From Akkermansiaceae bacterium (GTDB taxonomy: Bacteria; Verrucomicrobiota; Verrucomicrobiia; Verrucomicrobiales; Akkermansiaceae), in assembly GCA_013041925.1 (NCBI GenBank), contig JABDRB010000021.1, positions 1 through 64,000 on the forward strand: DNA of 64,000 nucleotides. The letters are read 5' to 3'. This document shows positions 27,019-35,714 of this stretch, one piece after another (the first letter of the stretch is position 1; every line of letters begins with the position of its first letter). The position numbers and the translations under genes were made by a program. The notes under the pieces were generated by a model, which worked only from the letters and a program-made list of their open reading frames with translations, was not told where the DNA came from and searched no databases.

Positions 27019-29541
27019 ATGTTTGCCTCTCTCTTCAGTGACGACCGCCTCCTGACCTTCCTATCAGGTCTTGGACTGCTTGCTCTCTTTTTCTGGTACT
27101 TTGCGACCGATTTTGAACGTAAAAAACGCAACATCGGAACCATCATCGTGGTCTTGATCGCTGTATTTAGCCTGCTCTCCATCGTCCCTAAGGGGAAATG
27201 GGGTGATGTCCTCACAGGCAAAACTCCCATCTCAGAAGCCCATAACCTCAAGGGAGGCATCGACCTCATCGGTGGGTCATCCTTCACCCTGCGCGTGCAA
27301 CCCAGCACCGATGCCAACGGCTCCGAAATCCCCGTTTCACCCAATGCCGTGCAACAAGCGATCGAAACCGTCGAAAGCCGACTCAACGCCTTTGGCACCG
27401 CCGACCTCCTCATTGTCGCTCAGGGCAGCGACCGCATCCTCGTGCAAATGCCAGGAGTGACACCTGAAGCCGCCGCTCGCGTGCGTAGCATCCTTGAAAA
27501 AGTCGCCAAGCTGGAACTCAAAATCGTCCACTCCGATACCCGCAGCCTCGCCAACAAGGTCGCGGCCGACCCCGAAAACGAAATCGTCCCCGGCTATGAA
27601 CTCAAAACACTTCAGGACGAAGACGAGGACGGCAAAATCACCACAGAAAACATCCTCATCAAACGCCGCGCCGCCCTCGACGGATCCTATGTCAAACACG
27701 CCCAAGAACTTTACGGCCCATACGAAGGCAAACTCAGCGTCGAACTCAACAACGACGGGGCGACTAAAATGTTCGACCTCACCAAAAACATGCGCCACGG
27801 CTCTGACCGCCTCGCCATTGTTCTCGACGGCAAAGTCCTCAGTGCCCCTACTGTGCAAAGCAGCCTGAGCCAAAGGTTTGAGATTTCCGGAATGAAAGAC
27901 GCTGCCGAGGCCAAGGCTCTCGCAGCCGCCTTGCTTAACCCACTGAAAAACCCACTCATCGTCGATGAGGAACGCACCGTTTCTGCCACCCTCGGTAAGG
28001 AAACCGTTTCCCAAGGCATCGTCGCCGGCATGGCTGGGCTCGGGCTCACCCTGATCTTTGTCCTGATCTATTACCGCTTTGCTGGTATGATTGCCCTGAT
28101 CGGCCTCAGCCTGAATATCCTCATCTTGTTTGGCACGATGGCCATGTTTGGCTTCACCTTCACCCTCCCTGGCATCGCCGGTATCATCCTCACCATCGGT
28201 GTCGCCGTGGATGCCAACGTGCTCATCTACGAACGCCTCCGCGAGGAACTCGCCCACGGCAAATCCGTCAAGGCGGCCATCTCCGCCGCCTACGAAAAAG
28301 CGTTCTCCGCGATTTTTGATGCCAACATCACCACCCTCCTCACCGCCCTCATCCTCTTCTGGAGAGCCAGCGGCACCGTCAAGGGATTCGCCATCACACT
28401 GACCATCGGTATCCTCGCCTCCATGCTCGCCGCCCTGCTCTGCACCCGCGTCCTGTTCTGGTGGTTTGCCGACGCCGGCATCCTCAAGAAGCTCAGCTTC
28501 ATGAACCTGATCCCGAAAAATGCTTTTCAATTCCTCAGCCAGCGCAAGTTCGCCTTCAGCGTATCCGCTGTGCTCATCCTCGCAGGTGTCAGTGCCGTCG
28601 GCATCAAAGGCGAAAAAGCTCTCGGTATCGACTTCACTGGTGGCGCCCAGCTATCATTCCAGTTTGCCGATGATACCCGCGTCGACCAAGCTGCAGCCCA
28701 AAAGGTCATCAACGGACTGAAACTCACCAAGGTCGCCACCACCCAAGAGGAACAAAACACGACCGGCGAACTCCTCACCGTTCGCTGTGCTAATAATACC
28801 GTCACCGAAGGGAAAACAGACCCCGAAATCATCGAGGAAGCGCTCCGTAATGCCTTCCCCGTCCTCCAGCTCCAAGAAAATGTGCTTGATGACGAAGGAC
28901 AACCCAAACTCGCTGGGGACAACTCCCCGCTCATGCAATACAAGTATCAGATGGCCAAGGAAACCATCAGTGCCAGCCTCGGCGGTGAATTCCTCACCAC
29001 CGCCATCTGGGCGCTACTCATCGGTTTGATCGCCATCCTCATCTACATCACGATCCGCTTTGAGTTTTCGTTTGCCCTCGGTGCCTTTGCCGCCCTTTTC
29101 CACGATATCTTGATCTGCCTCGGCATCATCGTCTTCGCAGGACAAGAGCTCTCACTGATCCACGTCGGCGCCTTCCTCACCATCGCCGGATACTCCATCA
29201 ATGATACCATTGTGGTCTTCGACCGAATTCGCGAGGACCTGCGCACCCGTCGCGGTGATGTCGAGGACGTCATGAACCACGCGATCAACTCCACCCTGTC
29301 ACGGACCGTGCTCACCTCGCTGACCACCTTCGTGGCGGTGCTCGTCCTCTACATCTATGGAGGATCCGCTCTGAAAGACTTCTCCTTCTCCATCATGATC
29401 GGCGTGCTCGTAGGAACTTACTCCTCGATCTTTATCGCCTCCCCGATCGTTTACATCTGGAGCAAACTACGTGGAGCCAACCTCCGCCGCGAACTACTCG
29501 ACGCCAACCTCGAGGCCGAAGTCAACCCCGCAAAGTCCTGA
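27019..29541 (+). CDS. secDF: Fused protein translocase subunits SecD-SecF
   Basis: SecD and SecF use the proton gradient to pull proteins through SecYEG. Here both are one 840-residue chain. The SecD half has the N-terminal helix, the NLKGGIDLIGG motif, a large periplasmic P1 domain, and helices with GTMAMFGFTFTLPGIAGIIL and the DANVLIYERLREEL motif. The SecF half begins near residue 515 with GIDFTGGAQLSFQF and has the counterpart SINDTIVVFDRIREDL. A strong hairpin with T-run follows at 29.58 kb. The gap to yajC is 98 bp. Fused SecDF is common in Bacteroidota, Firmicutes and PVC bacteria. Confidence 0.95.
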   Translation: MFASLFSDDRLLTFLSGLGLLALFFWYFATDFERKKRNIGTIIVVLIAVFSLLSIVPKGKWGDVLTGKTPISEAHNLKGGIDLIGGSSFTLRVQPSTDANGSEIPVSPNAVQQAIETVESRLNAFGTADLLIVAQGSDRILVQMPGVTPEAAARVRSILEKVAKLELKIVHSDTRSLANKVAADPENEIVPGYELKTLQDEDEDGKITTENILIKRRAALDGSYVKHAQELYGPYEGKLSVELNNDGATKMFDLTKNMRHGSDRLAIVLDGKVLSAPTVQSSLSQRFEISGMKDAAEAKALAAALLNPLKNPLIVDEERTVSATLGKETVSQGIVAGMAGLGLTLIFVLIYYRFAGMIALIGLSLNILILFGTMAMFGFTFTLPGIAGIILTIGVAVDANVLIYERLREELAHGKSVKAAISAAYEKAFSAIFDANITTLLTALILFWRASGTVKGFAITLTIGILASMLAALLCTRVLFWWFADAGILKKLSFMNLIPKNAFQFLSQRKFAFSVSAVLILAGVSAVGIKGEKALGIDFTGGAQLSFQFADDTRVDQAAAQKVINGLKLTKVATTQEEQNTTGELLTVRCANNTVTEGKTDPEIIEEALRNAFPVLQLQENVLDDEGQPKLAGDNSPLMQYKYQMAKETISASLGGEFLTTAIWALLIGLIAILIYITIRFEFSFALGAFAALFHDILICLGIIVFAGQELSLIHVGAFLTIAGYSINDTIVVFDRIREDLRTRRGDVEDVMNHAINSTLSRTVLTSLTTFVAVLVLYIYGGSALKDFSFSIMIGVLVGTYSSIFIASPIVYIWSKLRGANLRRELLDANLEAEVNPAKS

Positions 29542-29582
29542 TGACAACACCTTGACCCCCCGTTATTTCATCTCCCTTTTCA

Positions 29583-29613
29583 AATCGGCAGCACTTCGGT
29601 GCTGCCGATTTTG
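29583..29613 (+). terminator. Strong intrinsic terminator after secDF
   Basis: A perfect 12-bp stem (29583-29594 with 29599-29610) closed by a TTCG tetraloop, followed by T residues. It ends the tgt-yajC-secDF unit. Confidence 0.92.
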
Positions 29614-29748
29614 CGTGTGAAACCACTTTCAACGAGGCGATAAAAAAAATGACCTTTTTTCATCGAAAAAATCTTGCATTACTCGGTTAATCTGGCACTT
29701 TCCCGCCCGTCCCACCCCTGCAAAGGGCAAACGACAACAAATGGAAAT

Positions 29749-29823
29749 TCCTGCGTAGCTCAGCGGTAGAGCGGGTGACTGTTAATCACTAGGTCCTTGG
29801 TTCGATCCCAAGCGCAGGAGCCA
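29749..29823 (+). tRNA. tRNA-Asn (GTT)
   Basis: A full cloverleaf is visible. The acceptor TCCTGCG pairs with CGCAGGA, the D-arm is GCTC/GAGC, and the anticodon loop CTGTTAA carries GTT. The T-arm CTTGG/CCAAG closes a TTCGATC loop. The discriminator is G and the CCA end is encoded (29821-29823). A hairpin terminator follows within 4 bp. Confidence 0.97.
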
Positions 29824-29826
29824 TAT

Positions 29827-29866
29827 GAAAGCCCTCATCCCCAGCGGATGGGGGCTTTCGCCTTTT
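29827..29866 (+). terminator. Intrinsic terminator after tRNA-Asn
   Basis: A 14-bp stem (29827-29840 with 29846-29859, one T-G wobble) with a short loop, followed by CCTTTT, starting right after the tRNA CCA end. Confidence 0.9.
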
Positions 29867-29963
29867 CACGGGTCGACACCCAAGTTAGGAGGGCAACAAA
29901 CCTCATCTTGATGGCTGATAGCAGGCTTGCTAAATCACCCGTCACCCCACTAAGATAGGCCCC

Positions 29964-30398
29964 ATGAAAGCACCTTTGATCGCCGCATTGGCTCTCTCCC
30001 TGGCCGTCACATCCTGTAACTCCTTTTTCAAACCCAAAGGCTGGCCTGTGACGGTGGCGCCCAGCGACAAATCCGTCAACCACCTCATCGAACACGTCAA
30101 ATTCACAGGCTCTGGCATCCCCTTGACCCAACAAGAGCGCACCCTGCTCACGTTTCTCGACAGCAAACCAAATATCGCCGCATCAACCGGTAAAAAAAAT
30201 CGACCCCAGTCGCACCAGTGGTCGGCCGCCGAGATCTACCGCGTCGATCCCGGAAAACATATCTCCGTCCTCTGCGAAAACGGCTACCAACAAACCGCCG
30301 TCTATTTCCACTACGATAAACAGAAAAAAACGTGGTTCCGGGTTAAACACCTCGGCGAAAACCACAACCGCGGAGTGCCCGCCGTCGTGGTCAAATAA
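29964..30398 (+). CDS. Small lipoprotein of unknown function
   Basis: A 144-residue protein with a lipobox (LAVTSC, Cys18) after a short signal peptide, so it is probably an outer- or inner-membrane-anchored lipoprotein. After a Pro/Val-rich segment, the mature domain has ISVLCENGYQQTAVYFHYDKQKKTWFR, an amphipathic beta pattern. It lies between two tRNA genes, each followed by its own terminator, and appears to be monocistronic. I do not recognise a family. Confidence 0.8.
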   Translation: MKAPLIAALALSLAVTSCNSFFKPKGWPVTVAPSDKSVNHLIEHVKFTGSGIPLTQQERTLLTFLDSKPNIAASTGKKNRPQSHQWSAAEIYRVDPGKHISVLCENGYQQTAVYFHYDKQKKTWFRVKHLGENHNRGVPAVVVK

Positions 30399-30504
30399 CG
30401 TATCCTGCAATGCTGGCAGAAAAAAGAATTGCCATCGGCAAAAGTGCACGCTAGTTTGCGCCTCCCCCAAGACCTAGGTCAATTTTTTTGACCGATGATT
30501 ACCC

Positions 30505-30594
30505 GGACAGGTGGCAGAGTGGTCGAATGCGCACGCTTGGAAAGCGTGTGAGGCAGCAATGTCTCCGCGGGTTCGAATCCCGCCCTGTCCGCCA
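30505..30594 (+). tRNA. tRNA-Ser (GGA)
   Basis: A type II tRNA. The acceptor GGACAGG pairs with CCTGTCC, the anticodon loop is CTTGGAAA with anticodon GGA, and there is a long variable arm (between the anticodon stem and GCGGGTTCGAATCCCGC). The CCA end is encoded (30592-30594). A small inverted repeat (GGTCAA, 5 T, TTGACC, 30477-30493) lies just upstream. Confidence 0.97.
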
Positions 30595-30601
30595 TCTTTT
30601 T

Positions 30602-30630
30602 AAGGCTCCGATTAACCTCGGAGCCTTTTT
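30602..30630 (+). terminator. Intrinsic terminator after tRNA-Ser
   Basis: A 10-bp perfect stem AAGGCTCCGA/TCGGAGCCTT (30602-30611 with 30618-30627) with a 6-nt loop and following T-run. Confidence 0.9.
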
Positions 30631-30639
30631 CTTGCCTAG

Positions 30640-30669
30640 CCCGTATCGATCACCCACCTGGAGGCGAAG
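30640..30669 (+). repeat. Dispersed intergenic repeat, copy 1
   Basis: The sequence starting CCCGTATCGATCACCCAC recurs almost identically at 54649-54680, with one C/T change and a 2-bp indel. Both copies lie a few tens of bases downstream of an intrinsic terminator. No coding role is apparent. The rest of 30670-30800 holds nothing I can identify. Confidence 0.7.
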
Positions 30670-30803
30670 GTCGTGGACCCCTCTTTGATGAAAAACTCAT
30701 TGAGGATGAGCCTCAGGAGCCTGATCTCCTTGCCAGTATTTGCTCAACGAGGGACAAGATTGCGGGAGTTTCACTGACAACCGTCAACTAGGGTTTAGCT
30801 GTG

Positions 30804-31391
30804 ATGAATTTTCATATTCCTGCGATGCTGTCCACGCTCTTCATGATCGGTCTTGGCTTGCTGACCTTGGTTCACTGCCACCATGGTGGATCGAAACCCG
30901 ATGCTGTCCAAAATGGTCACACTCTCATGCTCCCATCGGAAAGCGTTCAAAAAGACCCATCGGATCCTAACACCCAGCCATCTATCGACTCAGACCATGC
31001 GGCTCAACCTAACGCGATGTATCCGGTCAGGGTGCCCCGAACGATCGTCTTTGAGCGCGATCTCAAACCGATTCTCGAAATTTTATGTGTGCAATGCCAC
31101 AACGCAACAGACGCGCACCTCTACGCTGGTCTCAACCTTGAGACACGGCAGTCTGCCATGAACACGGGAGTCAACCGCCCTGTGATCATCCCAGGCGCCC
31201 CCGATAAAAGCAGAATCGTTCAGGTGTTGAAATTGGATGTGCAGCACCCAACGAACATGCCTCCATCACCCGATAAAATCCGAGGTATCCGTCTGCAAAT
31301 ACTCAGAAAATGGATTCTCCAAGGTGCCGACTGGCCCGATAACGTCAGCATGGTCAAACCCGAAGACCCGATGGATGCGCCACTTCCCTAA
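30804..31391 (+). CDS. Exported planctomycete-type c-type cytochrome domain protein
   Basis: An N-terminal hydrophobic signal (about residues 5-22) leads into a low-complexity Ser/Asp/Pro linker and then a haem-binding domain. ILCVQCHNATDAH holds the CxxCH motif, followed by GLNLETRQSAMNTG and PGAPDKSRIVQVLKLD, the order typical of the PSCyt1 domain common in Planctomycetes and Verrucomicrobia. The tail NMPPSPDKIRGIRLQILRKWILQGADWP also fits. The ATG at 30804 is chosen over GTG 30801. It precedes the formate dehydrogenase genes by only 17 bp, so co-transcription is likely although the haem protein is exported and the dehydrogenase looks cytoplasmic. Confidence 0.85.
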   Translation: MNFHIPAMLSTLFMIGLGLLTLVHCHHGGSKPDAVQNGHTLMLPSESVQKDPSDPNTQPSIDSDHAAQPNAMYPVRVPRTIVFERDLKPILEILCVQCHNATDAHLYAGLNLETRQSAMNTGVNRPVIIPGAPDKSRIVQVLKLDVQHPTNMPPSPDKIRGIRLQILRKWILQGADWPDNVSMVKPEDPMDAPLP

Positions 31392-31408
31392 GCCCCCCCA
31401 CAATCCAT

Positions 31409-33022
31409 ATGTCATCTCCCCCACTCTACCGATCTCCCGCCACGGGCTACCGCGCTGCCCACGGGAGCGTGGGATATCCATTAGAAATCATTGCCCGCTT
31501 TATCCAGAAAAAGGGGGTTCCCAAGGGGGATGATCTCGCCGCCTTAGCCGCCGAACTCAAACTCCCCATTGCCGTCGTTCGATCAACGCTCTCCTCTTAT
31601 CAGGACTACATCGAGCCCTCAAACGATGCCGTCAAAGTCTGCCATGGCATGTCCTGCCACCTTGGCGGAGCAGAGGATCTTTATCGCGACCTTCATGGCC
31701 AAAGGGCATCGTGTCTCGGCCACTGCTACACGGCCACCAATTACCTCGATCAAGAGGCCATCCAAACGCGTTCTCCGGAAAATGAGCTGTCGGTTCTTTG
31801 TCTCGCCCCCCAGCCGGTCATCACAAGAAACCTGCTGGGAAACCATGCCGAAAGTCTGGATACAGCGATCGATCACGGGTGTTATGAAGCCTATCACTAT
31901 GCCATCCAACAGCCACCGCACAAAGTCATCGAGGACATCACTGCCGCCGGCCTCTGCGGTCGGGGCGGAGCCGCCTTCCCCACGGGCGCGAAATGGCATG
32001 CCTGCGCCTCAACAAAATCCGACCAGCGGTATGTCATCGCTAACGGGGACGAAGGAGACCCAGGGTCCTACATTGACCGCGTATTAATGGAGCAAGACCC
32101 ACACAGCATCATCGAAGGTTTACTGCTGTGCGGCTACGCGGTTGGGGCCCATGAAGGTATTGTCTTTATCCGATCAGAATACCCGCGAGCTGCCACCATC
32201 ATGGAGCAAGCGATCTCTGACGCAAAAAAGGCGGGTTTGCTCAGCCACCCCAAGTTTTCTTTCAACATCACCGTCATCCGAGGAGCAGGCAGTTATGTAT
32301 GCGGCGAGGAAACGGCGATGTTAAATGCCATCGAAGGACTACGCGCAGAAGTCCGCCTCCGTCCCCCCTACCCGACCCAATCCGGGTTGTTTGGCCAACC
32401 CACCGTGGTGGACAATGTCGAGACCCTCGTCAACGTCCCCTACATCGTCGGCAATGGGGTGCAAACGTATACTCATACTGGGACCCCGAACTACTCAGGA
32501 ACCAAAGCACTCTGTTTCGACAGTGGCTTTATGCGACCAGGTATAATCGAGGTCGAGTTCGGCACGCCTTTCCGCGATGCGCTCAACGCCGCGGGAGGCG
32601 GAAGGACAGAGCTCGATGCCGTGTTCATAGGCGGCCCGATGGGGAGCATCATCACCAAGGATCATTGGGACACCCCCATCTGCTACGATGCGATGCACGC
32701 CCAAGGGCTTGAACTCGGGCATGGTGGCGTGATTGCCCTGCCCAAAGCCGCCGACAAGCGAAGTTTACTGAGAAATTGGCTCAATTTCATGGCGGATGAA
32801 TCGTGTGGCCAATGCATGCCGTGCCGGCTTGGTTCGCGAAAAGCCGTGGATATCATGGACAGCCCGGCGGGTTTCCATTCGCGAGCCGACCTCGATGCCC
32901 TCCTTCATACGATCATACAATCAAGCCTGTGTGCGTTCGGGCGTGATATCCCGAGAGCGGTGATCCAATACATCGACCTCTTTGGGGATGAAATCTTCAA
33001 CACCTCAACGTCATCCAGCTGA
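31409..33022 (+). CDS. NAD-dependent formate dehydrogenase beta-type subunit (NuoE-NuoF fusion)
   Basis: The diaphorase unit that passes electrons to NAD+. The N-terminal 140 residues form a NuoE/FdsG-like thioredoxin [2Fe-2S] domain with Cys78, Cys83, Cys102 and Cys106. The rest is NuoF/FdsB-like: GLCGRGGAAFPTG (FMN/NADH binding, 182-193), GDEGDPGSYIDRVLMEQDPH, and GAGSYVCGEETAMLNAIEGLR. A [4Fe-4S] site follows with Cys466, Cys469, Cys472 and Cys508 (ESCGQCMPCRLG and SLCAFG). The stop overlaps the next gene's ATG (TGATG), so the two are translated together. A hydrogenase HoxF/HndC role is an alternative on this sequence alone, but the downstream catalytic subunit argues for formate. Confidence 0.88.
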   Translation: MSSPPLYRSPATGYRAAHGSVGYPLEIIARFIQKKGVPKGDDLAALAAELKLPIAVVRSTLSSYQDYIEPSNDAVKVCHGMSCHLGGAEDLYRDLHGQRASCLGHCYTATNYLDQEAIQTRSPENELSVLCLAPQPVITRNLLGNHAESLDTAIDHGCYEAYHYAIQQPPHKVIEDITAAGLCGRGGAAFPTGAKWHACASTKSDQRYVIANGDEGDPGSYIDRVLMEQDPHSIIEGLLLCGYAVGAHEGIVFIRSEYPRAATIMEQAISDAKKAGLLSHPKFSFNITVIRGAGSYVCGEETAMLNAIEGLRAEVRLRPPYPTQSGLFGQPTVVDNVETLVNVPYIVGNGVQTYTHTGTPNYSGTKALCFDSGFMRPGIIEVEFGTPFRDALNAAGGGRTELDAVFIGGPMGSIITKDHWDTPICYDAMHAQGLELGHGGVIALPKAADKRSLLRNWLNFMADESCGQCMPCRLGSRKAVDIMDSPAGFHSRADLDALLHTIIQSSLCAFGRDIPRAVIQYIDLFGDEIFNTSTSSS

Positions 33023-35694
33023 TGAGCACCGCAACCGTCAACGGAATCCCAGTTTCCCCCATCCACAAGGAAACGATTCTCGAAGTCTGTGAGCGACTGG
33101 GGATTCACATCCCCACTCTCTGCCATGGCCCTGGAAAAAAACCGTGCAGCGAGTGCCGTTTATGCCTTGTCGAGTCCAAGGACCACCCACATCCGGTAGC
33201 GGCCTGCCACACCCTTTTTGAGCCAGGCATGGTCATTGAAACGCATTCTCAAGCAATCGAATCATTAAGATCGAACATCCTCTCCCTTTACCGTGACACC
33301 TCAACGCTCAGGGATGGAGTCGCCATGGAAACATCCGATACGTTCCGCGCACTCCTCGAGGAATATCACATTTCACCACCACCACCACCAGCAGCAGCAC
33401 CATCGAACCGTCCGCGCCATGAAGAAAAACACCCCTACCTCCGGTTCGACCCAACCACCTGCATCCACTGCCGACTTTGCCTCAATACCTGTGAACACGT
33501 CCAAGGGCAGTTTGTTTTCAGCCTCACCGGCCGGGGGGCAGACACTCGTATCAGCATTGGTGAACATGATACCTTCCACGACAGCCCCTGCGTCGCCTGT
33601 GGCGCCTGTGTTGATGTCTGCCCGACGGGCGCGATCGATGACATCGACTGCGCGAAGGTAAGCTCCACGTCCTCAACGATTTCAAGCATCTGCGGATTCT
33701 GCGGTGTTGGATGTCGTATTGAGGCAGACGTCGATTCCCAGCAGGTGGTGCGCATCAAGGGGGCGCCAAGTGCCACCGTCAACCATGGACATCTCTGTGC
33801 CAAAGGACGCTACACCCACAGCTACCTCCAAGCCGATGATCGACTAAAAAAACCTCTAATCAGACGAACTGACGGACTCCATGAAGTCGGCTGGGATGAG
33901 GCCCTCGAGTATATCGTCCAGAAGTTCAAAGGTCTGATCGATCATCATGGCCCCGACAGCTTAGGCACCTTTACCTCGTCACGATCCACCAATGAATCGT
34001 GCTACCTTTTGCAAAAATTTTTCCGTGAAGTCATCGGGACCAACAACGTCGACTGCTGCGCTCGGGTTTGCCACGCATCCACGGCCCTTGCGCTTCAGCT
34101 AGTTACCGGAACGGGTGCGGCGTCAGCCTCCTACGAAGACATCGAGCAAAGTCGCTGCATCGTGGTCGCGGGTGCCAATCCAACCGAAGCGCACCCCGTG
34201 ATCGGGGCGAGGATCAAGCAGCGTGCCATGCAGGGCGTGCCACTCATTGTGATCGACCCCCGTAAAATTGAGCTGGCGGATTACGCGACGGTCCACCTCC
34301 AGCTCACCCCGGGAACCAACGTATGCCTATTTAATGGACTGGCCAAATTACTCATTGAAAATGGAACCATCGATACCACCTACCTGACCCAACGCGTCGA
34401 TGGGTTTGAGACGTTGGTTCATTTTCTCACCCACCTTTCGCTGGATGAGGTCGAGCGCACCACGGGTCTTTCCCGTGATTTACTTGATCAGGCGAGCTCA
34501 CTGATGGGTCAATGTCACGGGTCGCTCTTTGTGCACGGACTGGGTCTCTCCGAGCTTGAGCAGGGAACCGCCTCCGTCATGACCCTCTGTAACCTCGGCA
34601 TGCTCACTGGCAGCATCGGTCGGCTCGGGTCGGGAATGCTTCCCTTGCGAGGACAAAACAATGTTCAAGGCAGTGCTGATATGGGATCGATGCCCAATAA
34701 TTTCACGGGTTACCAATCCATCAGCGATGCCGGCGTGCGTGCACATTTAGAAACCATCTGGGAGAAACTCCCACCCGAACACGCTGGTCTTACCATCCCA
34801 GAGATGGTCGATGCCGCGGCGGCGGGCAGCCTACATGGGCTGTGGATCCAGGGTGAAGATATCGTTCAGAGTGACCCCAACGAATCCCACGTCATCGAGG
34901 CCCTCAACCGACTCGATTTCCTTGTCATACAAGAACTGTTTCATTCGGAAACATGCCGCTACGCCGACGTCATCCTCCCAGCCGCAAGTTACTTGGAACA
35001 AGACGGAACATTCACCAACGGCGAGCGCCGCATTCAGCGTGTGCGACCTGCCGTCCCCGCTCCCGGCGAGGCACGCCAGGATTGGTGCGTGATCCGTGAC
35101 GTCGCCCGCATGATGGGGGCGGAGTGGAACTACCAACACCCGTCCGAGGTGATGGATGAAATTGCCCGCGTGGCCCCGAAGCTTTTTGGTGGCATCCGTT
35201 ACCATCGACTCGGTGACGACGGCTTACAGTGGCCCTGCCCTACCCTGGAGAGCCACGGGACGGCTTGCGTTCATGCCGACGGGTTTATGCGCGGCAAAGG
35301 ACAGCTTGTCGCGCTCGATCACACCTCCAGCTCGGAACATGACATCCCAGGTTTCCCCTACCTACTCATCACGGGAAGGGTGCTTGAGCACTACAACGTC
35401 GGAACCATGACTCGCCGATCCCAGCAGACTGAGCTGCTCGCCTGTGACTACCTTGAAATCCACCCCGCCGACGCCCAGCGCGATGACATCAAGGAGGGTG
35501 AACCCATCACCATCCAAAGCCGCTGGGGCAAAACCTGCGTCCCCGTCAAACATTCCCTCAGAATGGCGCCCGGCACGCTTTTTCTCTCCTTCCACTTTCC
35601 GGAATCCCACACCAACCGATTAACCGGCCCCGCCGTCGACCCTCAGTCGAAGTGCCCACAATACAAGGCGACCGCCGTGCGCTTGTTGCCCTGA
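33022..35694 (+). CDS. Formate dehydrogenase alpha (molybdopterin) subunit
   Basis: The catalytic subunit oxidising formate to CO2 in the cytoplasm. The 890 residues contain an N-terminal [2Fe-2S] region (PTLCHGPGKKPCSECRLC), two ferredoxin-type [4Fe-4S] sites (CIHCRLCLNTC and CVACGACVDVCPTG) and the Mo-domain [4Fe-4S] (CGFCGVGCRIE). The active-site stretch is ARVCHASTALAL, with Cys350 where other formate dehydrogenases have Cys or Sec. LRGQNNVQGSADMG is the typical MGD-binding motif. A Pro-rich PPPPPAAAP linker lies at about 118-126. The gene overlaps the beta subunit by 1 bp. No fdhD or gamma/delta genes follow. ppsA converges. Confidence 0.9.
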   Translation: MSTATVNGIPVSPIHKETILEVCERLGIHIPTLCHGPGKKPCSECRLCLVESKDHPHPVAACHTLFEPGMVIETHSQAIESLRSNILSLYRDTSTLRDGVAMETSDTFRALLEEYHISPPPPPAAAPSNRPRHEEKHPYLRFDPTTCIHCRLCLNTCEHVQGQFVFSLTGRGADTRISIGEHDTFHDSPCVACGACVDVCPTGAIDDIDCAKVSSTSSTISSICGFCGVGCRIEADVDSQQVVRIKGAPSATVNHGHLCAKGRYTHSYLQADDRLKKPLIRRTDGLHEVGWDEALEYIVQKFKGLIDHHGPDSLGTFTSSRSTNESCYLLQKFFREVIGTNNVDCCARVCHASTALALQLVTGTGAASASYEDIEQSRCIVVAGANPTEAHPVIGARIKQRAMQGVPLIVIDPRKIELADYATVHLQLTPGTNVCLFNGLAKLLIENGTIDTTYLTQRVDGFETLVHFLTHLSLDEVERTTGLSRDLLDQASSLMGQCHGSLFVHGLGLSELEQGTASVMTLCNLGMLTGSIGRLGSGMLPLRGQNNVQGSADMGSMPNNFTGYQSISDAGVRAHLETIWEKLPPEHAGLTIPEMVDAAAAGSLHGLWIQGEDIVQSDPNESHVIEALNRLDFLVIQELFHSETCRYADVILPAASYLEQDGTFTNGERRIQRVRPAVPAPGEARQDWCVIRDVARMMGAEWNYQHPSEVMDEIARVAPKLFGGIRYHRLGDDGLQWPCPTLESHGTACVHADGFMRGKGQLVALDHTSSSEHDIPGFPYLLITGRVLEHYNVGTMTRRSQQTELLACDYLEIHPADAQRDDIKEGEPITIQSRWGKTCVPVKHSLRMAPGTLFLSFHFPESHTNRLTGPAVDPQSKCPQYKATAVRLLP

Positions 35695-35714
35695 TCGAAT
35701 ACGTCGGATACCGC

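Noticed and set aside
27337-28530. A 397-codon minus-strand open frame within secDF
   Set aside because: It lies fully antisense to secDF, and its acidic, Gly-rich composition is the mirror of the secDF codon pattern. The secDF protein has clear family motifs, so this is a shadow.
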